DNA from: Nitrosospira sp. Nsp14
Lineage (GTDB): Bacteria; Pseudomonadota; Gammaproteobacteria; Burkholderiales; Nitrosomonadaceae
Length of the DNA: 64,000 bases
Assembly (NCBI RefSeq): GCF_900113575.1
Contig: NZ_FOPV01000007.1
Span: 1-64,000 of the forward strand
Reading direction: 5' to 3'
Both the position numbers and the translations under genes were made by a program. Below are positions 44,441-54,441 of the stretch, piece by piece. Numbering within the stretch: position 1 is the first letter of the stretch; the number at the start of each line of letters is the position of its first letter. The notes beneath the pieces were generated by a model that was not told the origin of the DNA, did no database searches, and saw only the letters and a program-made list of their open reading frames with translations.

Positions 44441-45355
44441 TTACTCATACCCCAGACTTCTGAGTGTTCGCGCATCGTCAGCCCAGCCGCTTTTCACCTT
44501 CACCCAGATCTGGAGATAAACTTTACCGCCGAAACTTTCCTCCATGTCCTTGCGTGCGGTCGTACCAATCAGCTTGAGTTTTTCGCCACCCTTGCCGATA
44601 ACGATCGCTTTTTGATTGGGCTTGTCGACGAGGATCGATACATGAATTTTGCGCAGTTCGCCCTCGGTCTGGAATTGATCGATGACAACACTGGTGGAAT
44701 AGGGTACTTCTTCGCCCAGCAACCGAAACAGTTTTTCACGGACCAGCTCCGCGGCTATGAAACGCTCGTCGCGGTCGGTGACTTCGTCTTCAGCGAAAAA
44801 GGGTGGGTTTAGGGGAAGATATGGCCGTATCGCGTTGATCAGCGCCGGCAGTTGTGTTCCCCGTTCTGCGCTTACCGGGACGATCTCTCTGAAGCTGTAC
44901 GTTTTGGCCATTTTGTCGAGAAAGGGCAGCAGCTGTGATTTGTCGCTCAGCAGGTCAACCTTGTTGATGGCGAGAATCACTGGCCGGTCCACTGGCAGGA
45001 GCTTTATTACCAGCTTGTCGCGGTTATCGAAATGCATGGCCTCAATTACAAGCACCACCACGTCCACGTCACGCAGGCTCTGGGTAACGACCCGGTTCAT
45101 CGCACTATTCAGGCGATTAAGGTGTTGTGACTGAAAACCGGGCGTGTCGACAAAAACGAACTGGGACTGCGCCTCAGTCAATATGCCAGTGATGCGATGG
45201 CGCGTGGTCTGGGGTTTTTTGGAAGTTATACTGATTTTCTGCCCTATCATCCGGTTGAGCAGAGTGGATTTGCCGACGTTGGGCCGTCCGACAATGGCGA
45301 CATATCCACAGCGGTATTCGGCATGAAAAGTATGTTCCATGTGGTCGCTGGTCAT
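44441..45355 (-). CDS. era: Ribosome-assembly GTPase Era
   Basis: This 304-residue GTPase binds the 3' end of 16S rRNA during 30S maturation. G1 is [12 protein letters not shown], the switch/G2 region is [11 protein letters not shown]3 is DTPGF, and G4 is NKVD. The C-terminal KH domain includes [13 protein letters not shown]. It is separated from rnc by 171 bp, wider than the overlap common in other bacteria. Confidence 0.97.
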   Translation of the reverse strand: MTSDHMEHTFHAEYRCGYVAIVGRPNVGKSTLLNRMIGQKISITSKKPQTTRHRITGILTEAQSQFVFVDTPGFQSQHLNRLNSAMNRVVTQSLRDVDVVVLVIEAMHFDNRDKLVIKLLPVDRPVILAINKVDLLSDKSQLLPFLDKMAKTYSFREIVPVSAERGTQLPALINAIRPYLPLNPPFFAEDEVTDRDERFIAAELVREKLFRLLGEEVPYSTSVVIDQFQTEGELRKIHVSILVDKPNQKAIVIGKGGEKLKLIGTTARKDMEESFGGKVYLQIWVKVKSGWADDARTLRSLGYE

Positions 45356-45526
45356 TACCGCCGGTGATCCATAAAAACGGCGGACGCCGCCTGGGAAAAA
45401 ACCAGAGCGGCAGGGACGTTGCCGCTTGGGAGCCGTGCGCGCGCGCTTGCGAACGAGTCCCTGTTGAAGCGGCGGGAATCCGTGAACATGTTCCTCACGG
45501 GCGCGATGGACTTGACAAGGTATTTC

Positions 45527-46204
45527 CTACTCATCCTGTGGGTATAGCTGATCATAAGCTTGTTTTGCTGCTTCCTGCTCCGCCCGCCGGCGGGAGGCCC
45601 CTTCACCTACCGTGCGCATGGCCGGCCTGACGATAACGCATTCGACCGTGAAATGCTGCTGGTGAGCCTCGCCCACGGTGGCAATAACAGAATATTGTGG
45701 TAACGCCAGCCTGTGGCTCTGGAGATATTCCTGTAAAAGGGTTTTAGGATCTTTTCCAAGCGTGCGCTCATCGAGGTTTTGCAGCAGGGGGACAAAAAGA
45801 CTCACAACCACTTTCTCGGCGGAGGCGAAACCGCCGTCGAGATAGATGGCGCCGAGCACCGCCTCCAGTGCGTCGGCGAGCGTGGAAGGGCGCCGGTCCC
45901 CCCCGCTTTTGAGTTCTCCTTCGCCCAATCTGATCAGTGTTCCCAATTCAAGCATGCGCGCAAGGTTGGCGAGTGCCTGCTGATTCACAAGATTGGCGCG
46001 GACGCGCGAGAGGTTGCCTTCGGTGAGGTCGGAAAAATGGCGGAATATCAGTCCTGCGACCGCGCAGTTGAGCACGCTGTCGCCAAGAAACTCCAGCCGC
46101 TCATTGTGCGGGAAGCTATGGCTGCGGTGAGTCAACGCCTGGCGCAGCAGATCGGGACGATGGAATGTGTACCCGATTCTCCGGCAGAACTCCTCATTGT
46201 TCAT
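45527..46204 (-). CDS. rnc: Ribonuclease III
   Basis: This 225-residue enzyme cleaves double-stranded RNA in rRNA and mRNA processing. The signature is [13 protein letters not shown]; the second acidic cluster lies in [17 protein letters not shown]; the C-terminal dsRNA-binding domain starts near [12 protein letters not shown] 46204 gives the standard [13 protein letters not shown]-terminus, but its ribosome binding site is weak and in-frame starts exist at 46240 and 46258. Confidence 0.95.
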   Translation of the reverse strand: MNNEEFCRRIGYTFHRPDLLRQALTHRSHSFPHNERLEFLGDSVLNCAVAGLIFRHFSDLTEGNLSRVRANLVNQQALANLARMLELGTLIRLGEGELKSGGDRRPSTLADALEAVLGAIYLDGGFASAEKVVVSLFVPLLQNLDERTLGKDPKTLLQEYLQSHRLALPQYSVIATVGEAHQQHFTVECVIVRPAMRTVGEGASRRRAEQEAAKQAYDQLYPQDE

Positions 46205-46366
46205 GGTCTCAAGTTTACCTGCAATTCCTATCCGTACCATCTGCCGGCTTGCTCTCATTGGTCGCCTCTGGCCCGGCGGATCCCCTTATTCTGAGGGAGC
46301 GAGCGTACACGCTGCCGCCGTCGTTCCAGCAAACCCAGGGCAGTTGGGGCGCCGCGAGCGCCGGCA

Positions 46367-47170
46367 CTATTTGATGGATAATCCGATGCGCTTGAGATCG
46401 TTGAAATTCCACCAGATCATGAAGGCCTTGCCGACGATGTTGCGTTCGGGTACAAAGCCCCAGTAGCGGCTATCGCTGCTGCTGTCCCGGTTATCGCCCA
46501 TGGTGAAGTAGTGGTTCGCAGGCACCTTGCAGGCAAATCCCCGGTCATCGTAGCTGCAATTCTGATGGTGCGGAAACGGGTGTACCCCCCCAAGCTGGAT
46601 ATCTGGCGCATCCGGATTAATGAGGATATCGTGCTTATGCCCGTCCAGAGACTCGCGGAAGCGGCGGTTATAGACGTAATTCAAGCCGGATTCCACATAC
46701 GTGTATTCGCCTTCAGGTTCCATTACTACAGGGATATTGTTAACCGTCAACTGTTTGTCGCGATAGGTAACGGTATCCCCCGGGATGCCGATAATACGCT
46801 TGATATAGTCCATGGATGGATTGACCGGATACCGGAACACCATCACTTCCCCGCGCTGGGGCTCGTTGATATCTACCACCTTGACGTTTGCCACCGGCAA
46901 CCGGATGCCGTAGGTGTATTTGTTCACGAGGATGAAATCCCCGACCAGCAGCGTCGGGATCATCGATCCGGACGGTATTTTGAAGGGTTCCACCAGGAAG
47001 GAACGCAAGCAGAAGACAACCAGGATGACCGGGAAAAAGCTTTTCGGATATTCCACCCACCACGGGCCCTGAGCGTCCGGCGCACGGCGGCGCCGCAGCA
47101 CGAGGCGGTCAAGCAACGCGATGCCGCCGGTAATCACCAGCAGTATCAGCATGATGAGAGGGAAGTTCAT
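46367..47170 (-). CDS. lepB: Signal peptidase I
   Basis: This 267-residue inner-membrane protease removes signal peptides. It has two N-terminal membrane segments, catalytic Ser69 in IPSGSMIPTL and Lys124 in YIKRIIGIPGD, and a C-terminal GDNRDSSSDSRYWGFV box. ATG 47170 has AAGGA upstream. The DUF4845 gene often found between lepB and rnc in betaproteobacteria is absent; the 162-bp gap is too short for it. Confidence 0.96.
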   Translation of the reverse strand: MNFPLIMLILLVITGGIALLDRLVLRRRRAPDAQGPWWVEYPKSFFPVILVVFCLRSFLVEPFKIPSGSMIPTLLVGDFILVNKYTYGIRLPVANVKVVDINEPQRGEVMVFRYPVNPSMDYIKRIIGIPGDTVTYRDKQLTVNNIPVVMEPEGEYTYVESGLNYVYNRRFRESLDGHKHDILINPDAPDIQLGGVHPFPHHQNCSYDDRGFACKVPANHYFTMGDNRDSSSDSRYWGFVPERNIVGKAFMIWWNFNDLKRIGLSIK

Positions 47171-47251
47171 CGCTATTCCTTATTTTTCGAGTAGAAGGCG
47201 TCCCGCGTAAAACGATCCCGCATCGGGCATGTGCGCGCGCGGTTCATCCCG

Positions 47252-49045
47252 CTATTTGTCGCCGACCTGCAAGATCGCCAGAAAAGCTTCTTGCGGGATC
47301 TCGACATTACCAACCTGTTTCATTCGTTTTTTTCCAGCCTTCTGCTTTTCCAGCAGCTTGCGCTTGCGCGAAATATCGCCGCCATAGCACTTTGCAAGCA
47401 CGTTTTTGCGCAACGCCTTGATGCTTTCCCGGGCAATGATATGAGAGCCGATGGCGGCCTGCACGGCGATATCGAACATCTGCCGCGGAATCAGTTCGCG
47501 CATCTTCTGCGCGAGTTCCCGCCCGCGGTACTGGCTATTGCTGCGATGCACAATCAGCGAAAGCGCATCCACCTTCTCGTTGTTTATGAGAATGTCCAGC
47601 TTGACGAGGTCGGAAGGGCGAAATTCCTTGAACTCGTAATCAAGCGAGGCATATCCCCGGCTGGTCGACTTCAGGCGGTCGAAAAAGTCCATAACGACTT
47701 CGTTTAGCGGAAGTTCATAGGTGAGCATGACCTGCCTGCCCATGTATTGCATGTTTTTCTGTGATCCCCGCTTGCTGATGCAGAGCGTGATAACGGATCC
47801 GACGTATTCCTGCGGGACCAGAATGGTGGCGGTAATGATCGGTTCGCGAATTTCCGCGATTTTCGACAGGTCAGGCAACTTGGAGGGATTCTCGATTTCC
47901 ATCATGGAGCCGTCGCGCAGCACGATCTGGTACACCACCGTTGGCGCCGTGGTGATGAGATCCATGTCATATTCGCGTTCCAGCCGCTCCTGCACGATAT
48001 CGAGATGGAGCAGCCCGAGAAAGCCGCAACGAAAACCAAAACCCAACGCTTGCGAGGTTTCCGGCTCATACTGCAACGAAGAATCGTTGAGTTTCAGTTT
48101 TTCCAGCGCATCGCGCAGGGCATCATACTGATTGGATTCCACCGGATAGAGGCCGGCAAATACTTGCGGTTTTATTTCCTTGAAGCCGAGCAGCGGTTCC
48201 GCAGCTGGACGTTCTACCAGCGTCACCGTGTCGCCGACTTTTGCTGATTTCAGTTCCTTGATGCCCGAAATAATGAATCCGACTTCGCCGGCGCTGAGGG
48301 ATTCACGGTTTTTTGATTTGGGAGTGAATACGCCGACCTGCTCGCACAGGTGAATCGCTTTGCTGGCCATGAGCATGATCCTGTCTTTTGGCCTCAGCAC
48401 GCCATCCAGCACCCGTACCAGCATGACGACACCGACATAGTTGTCGAACCACGAATCGATGATCAAGGCTTTCAGCGGGGCCGCAGGGTCGCCTTTGGGC
48501 GGCGGGATACGGGAAATCACCGCTTCAAGGATGTCCCGCACCCCCTCACCAGTCTTGGCGCTGGCGTGCAGGGCATCCTGCGCGTCTATGCCGATAATAT
48601 CCTCAATCTCCTTGATGACCCGCTCCGGCTCGGCTGCCGGCAGATCAATCTTGTTCAATACCGGTACCACCTCCACACCCTGTTCGATGGCCGTATAGCA
48701 GTTGGCGACCGTCTGGGCCTCCACGCCCTGGGAGGCGTCCACCACCAGAAGCGCGCCTTCGCATGCGGCCAGCGAGCGTGACACCTCGTATGAGAAATCG
48801 ACGTGGCCGGGGGTATCGATCAGGTTGAGAAAATAGCGATTTCCATCGAGCGACTGGTACTCCAGTGCGGCCGTTTGCGCCTTGATGGTAATGCCACGCT
48901 CCCGTTCCAGGTCCATGGAGTCCAGCACCTGCTCCTCCATCTCCCGATCGGACAGGCCGCCACACAAATGAATGATGCGATCGGCCAAGGTGGATTTGCC
49001 GTGATCGATGTGCGCGATGATGGAGAAATTTCGAATATGCTGCAT
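47252..49045 (-). CDS. lepA: Elongation factor 4 (LepA)
   Basis: This 597-residue translational GTPase has G1 [38 protein letters not shown] and NKIDLP, then EF-G-like domains II, III and V. The LepA-specific C-terminal domain ends [18 protein letters not shown]. It begins downstream of a terminator that separates it from the sigma-E operon, so it probably has its own promoter within about 49046-49095. Confidence 0.97.
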   Translation of the reverse strand: MQHIRNFSIIAHIDHGKSTLADRIIHLCGGLSDREMEEQVLDSMDLERERGITIKAQTAALEYQSLDGNRYFLNLIDTPGHVDFSYEVSRSLAACEGALLVVDASQGVEAQTVANCYTAIEQGVEVVPVLNKIDLPAAEPERVIKEIEDIIGIDAQDALHASAKTGEGVRDILEAVISRIPPPKGDPAAPLKALIIDSWFDNYVGVVMLVRVLDGVLRPKDRIMLMASKAIHLCEQVGVFTPKSKNRESLSAGEVGFIISGIKELKSAKVGDTVTLVERPAAEPLLGFKEIKPQVFAGLYPVESNQYDALRDALEKLKLNDSSLQYEPETSQALGFGFRCGFLGLLHLDIVQERLEREYDMDLITTAPTVVYQIVLRDGSMMEIENPSKLPDLSKIAEIREPIITATILVPQEYVGSVITLCISKRGSQKNMQYMGRQVMLTYELPLNEVVMDFFDRLKSTSRGYASLDYEFKEFRPSDLVKLDILINNEKVDALSLIVHRSNSQYRGRELAQKMRELIPRQMFDIAVQAAIGSHIIARESIKALRKNVLAKCYGGDISRKRKLLEKQKAGKKRMKQVGNVEIPQEAFLAILQVGDK

Positions 49046-49095
49046 CGGGACCGAGTGAATGATCGAGGAAGGCTATGAGGGGATGGCTGGGGACA

Positions 49096-49120
49096 ATTAA
49101 AAAGGGCACGTGCCGTGCCC
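49096..49120 (-). terminator. Rho-independent terminator between glutaredoxin gene and lepA
   Basis: On the minus strand GGGCACG-GCA-CGTGCCC is followed by TTTTTAATT. It closes the rpoE-to-glutaredoxin transcription unit before lepA. Confidence 0.85.
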
Positions 49121-49192
49121 CTCCTGAATCTCTGGCGCAGCCCCGCAGGTCCGCACAGATTCGGCAACCTTCTTTATCGAGAAGTGCGCATT

Positions 49193-49483
49193 CTAGCTAA
49201 TTTTGACTAAATAAGCATCTAGCGCATCCCGGTCAAGATGATAGTGGCAAATTTCCTCACCGCTCCCTGCCACCAGTACCGGGACTCGAACGCCATATCG
49301 CATCCGGAGATCGTCGTCGCTATCCACGTCGATCACGTCGAAGTGAAAAGGATGTCGCGCTTGCAATTCCCGCAGCGCGGCAATCATGTCTGCGCAAAGA
49401 TGGCAGTGCTCCCGCGCGTAGACCCTCAATTCGAGGGGTCGGTCGCCCGGGAGGGAGCCGGGCATGCCCGGCTTACTTGCCAT
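49193..49483 (-). CDS. Glutaredoxin-like (DUF836-type) protein
   Basis: This 96-residue thioredoxin-fold protein has the active-site pair CHLC in VYAREHCHLCADM and the cis-Pro loop YGVRVPVLV. The start overlaps the end of the DegP-type gene by 11 bp; ATG 49483 is preferred over GTG 49486. Conserved in this position in betaproteobacteria; probably a small redox protein, partners unknown. Confidence 0.88.
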   Translation of the reverse strand: MASKPGMPGSLPGDRPLELRVYAREHCHLCADMIAALRELQARHPFHFDVIDVDSDDDLRMRYGVRVPVLVAGSGEEICHYHLDRDALDAYLVKIS

Positions 49484-50882
49484 CACCGTTTACTTTCATG
49501 GTGATGAAAGTGGTAGTGTCGCCGCGCCTGATCAGGAGCGCGATGTTGCGTCCTTTTGGAACCTTATTGAGCAACTGATTAAAATCGTCAACCGTTTTCA
49601 CATCCTGGTTGTTGATGCTAAGAATCACGTCCCCTGGGCGGACGCCTGCGCGGGCCGCGATTCCAGGCGCCATATCTTCGACCAGCAGACCGTTGTCCAC
49701 TTCCAGTTGTTTCTTCTGCTCAGCAGTAAGCTCACTCAGGCTCAACCCGATACGGTTGGATGTATCGGGTGCTTTGCCGCGCTTGCCACCACGCGCCCCC
49801 GGTTTCTCGTCGGCCGGAAGCTCGTCCACCGTTATGGTAATGTCTTTGGTGGCCCCATTACGCCATACCTGCATCTGGACCTTCGCGCCCGGCTTGGTGG
49901 CGCCGACGATCCGCGGCAGATCACCTGAGCTGGTTACCGTTTTGCCGTCAAATTTGAGAATGACGTCGCGTGGCTCAACTCCGGCCTTCTCGGCGGGTCC
50001 GCCCTTCTGCACCGACGCGACCAACGCGCCGCTGGGCTTGGGCAAGCCAAAGGATTCAGCCAACTCCTTGGTTACCTCCTGGATCAGCACGCCGATCCTG
50101 CCACGGCTCACCTTGCCGCTCGCGATCAGCTGGTTGGAAATATCGGTCGCGACATCGATGGGTATGGCGAACGACAGGCCCATGAACCCGCCGGTGCGGC
50201 TGTAAATCTGGGAATTGATGCCGACCACTTCCCCCTTCATATTGAATAAAGGACCACCCGAATTGCCGGGATTGATGGCGACATCGGTCTGGATGAAGGG
50301 CACGAAGTTTTCCTGCGCGAGGGAGCGCCCTTTGGCGCTGACAATACCCGCCGTAACGCTATTCTCAAAACCAAAGGGCGCGCCGATGGCCACCACCCAC
50401 TCACCAACCTTGAGCTTTTCAGGATCGCCTTGGGTAACTTTAGGCAAGCCGGTGGCGTCAATCTTCAGGAGCGCGATGTCTGTTCTCCGGTCGGCTCCGA
50501 TCAGCTTGGCACGGAATTCACGCTTGTCCGTCAGTTTTACATTGATTTCGTCGGCGGCATCCACCAGATGGGTATTGGTCAGAATATAACCGTCCGAACT
50601 GATAATGAAGCCTGAACCCAGGGATTTCGATTCGAAATCTTTGGGCATTCCATGCGGAGGAGCGTAACGGCGGAAGAATTCGAAGAAGGGATCGTCCTCC
50701 GGAATATTCGGCATGCCGGGGAAAGCCCGGCTGCCCATGCTGGGAGCCTGGACCGTGCTGATATTCACCACGGCGTGGCCCTCCCGTTCGACCAGTTCGG
50801 TAAAATTGGGCAAATCTCCGGGCTGCGCCCAGACCGGAGCAGATAAGCCGAACAACGCCACAAGAAAAAATTTAAATATCAT
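49473..50882 (-). CDS. mucD: Periplasmic serine protease DegP/MucD type
   Basis: This 469-residue protein has a signal peptide ending WAQ-PGD, the trypsin-like domain with triad H105 (TNTHLVD), D135 (TDIALLK) and S208 (GNSGGP), and two PDZ domains (about 275-370 and 385-469). It degrades misfolded envelope proteins. Grouping with rpoE, rseA and rseB marks it as the sigma-E-linked MucD form. The 276-bp gap to rseB may carry a separate promoter. Confidence 0.95.
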   Translation of the reverse strand: MIFKFFLVALFGLSAPVWAQPGDLPNFTELVEREGHAVVNISTVQAPSMGSRAFPGMPNIPEDDPFFEFFRRYAPPHGMPKDFESKSLGSGFIISSDGYILTNTHLVDAADEINVKLTDKREFRAKLIGADRRTDIALLKIDATGLPKVTQGDPEKLKVGEWVVAIGAPFGFENSVTAGIVSAKGRSLAQENFVPFIQTDVAINPGNSGGPLFNMKGEVVGINSQIYSRTGGFMGLSFAIPIDVATDISNQLIASGKVSRGRIGVLIQEVTKELAESFGLPKPSGALVASVQKGGPAEKAGVEPRDVILKFDGKTVTSSGDLPRIVGATKPGAKVQMQVWRNGATKDITITVDELPADEKPGARGGKRGKAPDTSNRIGLSLSELTAEQKKQLEVDNGLLVEDMAPGIAARAGVRPGDVILSINNQDVKTVDDFNQLLNKVPKGRNIALLIRRGDTTTFITMKVNGDGK

Positions 50883-51158
50883 TCTCTGCCTTCCATGGGA
50901 AAATAAAACCGGCGAGCCATTGAATTAATACGAAAGGTATATATCCCTCGCGCCGGGCTTCACATACGGAAATATCGTCTATATGCGGCCGGTATGGCGT
51001 CTTTCAAGGTGATGTCGGATCTGGAACGAACCTCGGGACGAACCGCTCCCCGCCCATGATTGTAATACAAGCACGTCGATACCGAACGGTGTCTTGTCGC
51101 CGGGGTTGCAATATCCCCGGCTCTGGCTCGGGAAATGCCCTGGCATCCCTCTGATCGG

Positions 51159-52148
51159 TCAATCGGTCTTATGACTGGTGACGGAGTTTCCGATTTGCAT
51201 GACGGTGGCTGGCGGCACTTCGCCCACAGTGGTGATGACGTTATCCGCCACGGTGCGGGTATAGATATTGATCGCTCCGCGGCTGTGATAAAGCCCCTCG
51301 GCCGGTGGCGTGAATTGTGTCGAAACCGGTTCGATGAATACCGATACTGCGGCAAGCCCATCCGAAAGGGCAATATGAGACACCGGTCTGGATTTTTCGG
51401 AGAGATTGCGCTTCATTTCAATAATCTTTTTGAATCCCGGTGGCGGATCCTTGACTTGCCAGCCCAGCTTTCCGCTTTTGATGGTGGACGATACCAAGTT
51501 GGTATTGTGCCAACCGGCGGCTTTTCCCGCATATCTGGATTTCAGCAATTCCTTGTCTATCTTGCCGCCGATTTTAAGATCCGTAAACACAAACTGTTCC
51601 ACCACCCGGTCCTTGTCCATTACGGCGGCTTTCAGCAGCAAACCGGTTTCAGTATCCACCCACAGCTTTTGTCCGTAGCGCTTGTCGTCCCGGGGTTCCA
51701 GCTCGATGACCTGACAGAGGTAGTCGCTGATGCGTTCCAGCCCGCCTTTTTTAACAATGTAGTTATCGTCGAGATTGCTCAGCGGTTGGGGAAGCAACGC
51801 GGGAAAGACCTTTCGCAGCCAGCGCTTTTCGGTAACGACGGTCTTGGTCTCGGGCAAATAGCATCTCATCTCGTCATTGTTGCGGACGATCTCCCGTGGC
51901 GCGCCGTCCAGAACCTCGCTTTTTTCCTGCTCCCCGTCCCCATTTACTACGTGGACGATGCGGGAAGTCTCGATCTCGTTGCCGGAAGAATAGACAAAAG
52001 TGCCGATGTAGTTATGCTGACGCGGTGCGGCAGCGACCTTTTGCAGCCAGCCTAACGCTTCTGGGGACGAACTGGACGGGTTTTGCGCGAATACGAGCTG
52101 ACCGCTGGTGCCTAGCAGCAACAGGGCAGCCAGTGCAACTCGTGTCAT
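51159..52148 (-). CDS. rseB: Sigma-E regulatory protein RseB/MucB
   Basis: This 329-residue periplasmic protein has a signal peptide ending VFA-QNP, then the MucB/RseB lipoprotein-like domain (IGTFVYSSGNEIETSRIVHV, EKRWLRKVFP) and a smaller C-terminal domain. RseB binds RseA and shields it from cleavage. Its ATG overlaps the rseA stop by 4 bp, indicating coupled translation. Confidence 0.92.
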   Translation of the reverse strand: MTRVALAALLLLGTSGQLVFAQNPSSSSPEALGWLQKVAAAPRQHNYIGTFVYSSGNEIETSRIVHVVNGDGEQEKSEVLDGAPREIVRNNDEMRCYLPETKTVVTEKRWLRKVFPALLPQPLSNLDDNYIVKKGGLERISDYLCQVIELEPRDDKRYGQKLWVDTETGLLLKAAVMDKDRVVEQFVFTDLKIGGKIDKELLKSRYAGKAAGWHNTNLVSSTIKSGKLGWQVKDPPPGFKKIIEMKRNLSEKSRPVSHIALSDGLAAVSVFIEPVSTQFTPPAEGLYHSRGAINIYTRTVADNVITTVGEVPPATVMQIGNSVTSHKTD

Positions 52149-52690
52149 CTGCCGAAATGTTCGCGCGACTCGGCTACCGTACGCGTATAGGGCGCTACGC
52201 CATGCATGGCGGTACTGGGCGAAAACTCCCTGTGCGCCAGCAGATAATCGTTGATTTGAACGGGAGCGGATGCCGGAACCGGACTGACTGCCGGGATGAC
52301 CGGCATGGAGTTTGCAGGAGCGGTTCTGGCATCAGCGAGATTTTGCTGCTGATGAGGCGCTTGCGTTGTTTGCAGACTCATCCAGCCCGCTGCGACCACT
52401 GCGGCTATCGAGGCAGCCGCAGCATAGGCAACCGGTTTCCGCTTTGGCTTGGGTTTGGGATGGAGCACGGTGACGGAGGGGATGAGCGAAGGTTCAGCGG
52501 CCAATCTTGCACTCACGCGCCGCGAAACGTCGATATGTCTTGCCTCGGAATGCTCCAGAACATCACTGATCAGATGATAGACCGCCCATTGTTCGCGCAG
52601 TCCGTCTGTTGCCTCAAAGTCGCCAATGACGCTTTCGGCGTCTTCCCCGCTTAATTCACCATCCATTAATGCCGATATTTTTTCCTGCAT
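52145..52690 (-). CDS. rseA: Anti-sigma-E factor RseA/MucA
   Basis: This 181-residue protein has an N-terminal cytoplasmic anti-sigma domain (MQEKISALMDGELSGEDAES, the ZAS-like start without a Cys motif), one membrane segment at about 100-120 (PVAYAAAASIAAVVAAGWM), and a periplasmic tail rich in Ala/Pro. It sequesters sigma-E until proteolysis. It lies 1 bp after rpoE. Confidence 0.92.
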   Translation of the reverse strand: MQEKISALMDGELSGEDAESVIGDFEATDGLREQWAVYHLISDVLEHSEARHIDVSRRVSARLAAEPSLIPSVTVLHPKPKPKRKPVAYAAAASIAAVVAAGWMSLQTTQAPHQQQNLADARTAPANSMPVIPAVSPVPASAPVQINDYLLAHREFSPSTAMHGVAPYTRTVAESREHFGR

Positions 52691-52691
52691 C

Positions 52692-53294
52692 CTACCACCT
52701 CTTGTCTTTGCCGGTCCCCAGCAAGGGCCGTAATTTTTCCGCTATCGCTTCCCGAGCGCGAAATATGCGCGATCGGACCGTGCCAATGGGGCAATTCATG
52801 ATGACTGCAATTTCCTCATAACTTAGTCCTTCTATTTCTCTCAGCGTAATTGCCGTCCGCAACTCCTCAGGCAATTCTTCCAGCGTCTGGTTCACTGTTT
52901 GAGCGATCTGCTTGCTTGTCAGTTCACTCTCGGGCGTGTTCATCTCCCGTAACTGGCTTGCTTCCTCAAATCCTTCGGCATCTTCGTTGTCGAATCCGGC
53001 TGTGGTGGTCGGCGCGCGCCGACCTTGCGCCACGAGAAAATTCTTCGCCGTATTAATTCCGATCCTATACAGCCAGGTGTAAAAGGCGCTATCCCCGCGG
53101 AATGACGGCAGCGCACGGTACGCCTTGATAAACGCCTCCTGGGTGACGTCTTCCACTTCTGTCGAATCGCGGATAAATTGCGAAAGCAATCGTGCAAGCT
53201 TGCGCTGGTACTTGACCACCAAAAGATCAAACGCCTGTTTGTCGCCGTGCTGCGCGCGCTCCACCAGTTGTTGATCGATTTCCCGGTCACCCAT
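52692..53294 (-). CDS. rpoE: ECF sigma factor RpoE/AlgU
   Basis: This 200-residue protein has region 2 (DLLVVKYQRKLARLLSQFI, DVTQEAFIKAYRALPSFRG) and region 4 (LPEELRTAITLREIEGLSYE, CPIGTVRSRIFRAR). It directs RNA polymerase to envelope-stress promoters. ATG 53294, with AGG upstream, gives the usual MGDREIDQQLVERAQ start; the frame opens at 53360. First gene of the operon. Confidence 0.95.
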   Translation of the reverse strand: MGDREIDQQLVERAQHGDKQAFDLLVVKYQRKLARLLSQFIRDSTEVEDVTQEAFIKAYRALPSFRGDSAFYTWLYRIGINTAKNFLVAQGRRAPTTTAGFDNEDAEGFEEASQLREMNTPESELTSKQIAQTVNQTLEELPEELRTAITLREIEGLSYEEIAVIMNCPIGTVRSRIFRAREAIAEKLRPLLGTGKDKRW

Positions 53295-53426
53295 GCCGCC
53301 TAATCCCTGAATTAATGATTCTTTACCTGCAACTGCCGCACAATCGTGCGGCTCAGGCAAGTATACCCGTTCAAGGGTCTATCGGGGAATGACGCGCTCC
53401 AGGCTTGTTATCCGTGATCTGTGTAG

Positions 53427-53454
53427 AGAGACAACGCATAGTATAAATTAGTTC
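53427..53454 (-). promoter_or_regulatory. Candidate sigma-E autoregulatory promoter
   Basis: On the minus strand GAACTA (53454-53449) is followed after 17 bp by TCTCT (53431-53427), close to the GAACTT-N16-TCTGA pattern of sigma-E promoters. It lies 133 bp upstream of the rpoE start, where autoregulation is expected. The rest of the gap 53295-53760 shows no credible gene. Confidence 0.38.
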
Positions 53455-53760
53455 AGTTGAAAACGTGGTTATTGCACAGATAGATCGAACGCATCATTCA
53501 ACTGTTTTGCACCTGAATTCGACGCCGCCTGTGGAAAGCCAGAATGACTCCCACAGGGCACCTCAGTCGTCGCCTGGGGCGTTGCCAAGCGTGCATGAGC
53601 TTCAGTATCTCCCGGCCGATGCATTACGCCCAGATAGTAGCGTCGTGGTACCGCCGCAGAGCCGTCTGATTCCCAGGAAGACTTGAGGCAAGGTGATTTT
53701 TTGCGGGGGGCAAAATTGGCGCCCCGACTGCTTGCGCTTGCATCAACCATCGCGCATCAA

Positions 53761-54111
53761 TTATTCGGTGCCGCCCGCCATATTGCGGCAGCTTTCGGCG
53801 CAATCGCGGCAGGCCAGTGCGCATTCCTCCATGTCCTCCAGCTTCTCGCAACTTTCCGCACAGGCGTCGCAAATCTCGGCGCAGACTCTGCAGATCTGCT
53901 GGCTGAAAGGGGAATCGCTCAGCATGAAATTTGCCGATGTCTGACATATTTCAGCGCAGCTCATCATCAGCCGAAAATGCCCTGGCTCGACATGCTTGCC
54001 GCCCGTTTCCAGGCAATGACCCATGGCAGTCTGCAAACAGGTTTGATGGCAGCTGATGCACTCGTCAATGCATGAATCCGTGTTCTGGCTATTAGTCATG
54101 GTGAGCGGCAT
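53761..54111 (-). CDS. Four-helix Cys-rich protein, copper-storage (Csp/DUF326) type
   Basis: This 116-residue protein has 16 cysteines spaced along predicted helices (CIDECISCHQTC, CAEICQTS, CRVCAEICDACAESC, CALACRDCAESC). This is the pattern of Csp proteins, whose four-helix bundle is filled with Cu(I)-thiolate sites. No signal peptide is present, pointing to a cytosolic Csp3-like form. ATG 54111 with AGGAGAT is preferred over an upstream start at 54213. An 18-bp palindrome lies 136 bp upstream. Confidence 0.88.
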   Translation of the reverse strand: MPLTMTNSQNTDSCIDECISCHQTCLQTAMGHCLETGGKHVEPGHFRLMMSCAEICQTSANFMLSDSPFSQQICRVCAEICDACAESCEKLEDMEECALACRDCAESCRNMAGGTE

Positions 54112-54246
54112 GGTGATCTCCTTGGCGGCAGTTAGATGGAGCTGGCAAAATTCGCGCGCGGTTCCGGCGTTGGTGGGGCAAGAATGGGAAACCGACGCAT
54201 AATGTGCGCCCATGCCTGGGCCAATTCTGTTCGGTAACCGACGGAA

Positions 54247-54264
54247 TAGACCAACGTTGGTCTA
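54247..54264. promoter_or_regulatory. 18-bp perfect palindrome upstream of the csp-like gene
   Basis: TAGACCAACGTTGGTCTA is perfectly self-complementary without a spacer. It lies in the 330-bp divergent gap between the csp-like gene and nadB (54112-54441) and fits an operator for a dimeric regulator. It does not match the CueR or CsoR consensus I know. The gap holds no other gene. Confidence 0.5.
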
Positions 54265-54441
54265 GGGGAGGGCTGGGAATTATGGCCGTCCCTCGCATTG
54301 GAACGGCTCATCCGTTGACTGCCGCGAATCAGTCAGCCCCATGAGGACGCTTGTCTCGACACTGTCGGGATTGGGGTCCCCTCAAAGGAGCGGCGCCAAG
54401 TCTGGTATCATTCTGGTCCTGTATCAATACAATGAATTCAC

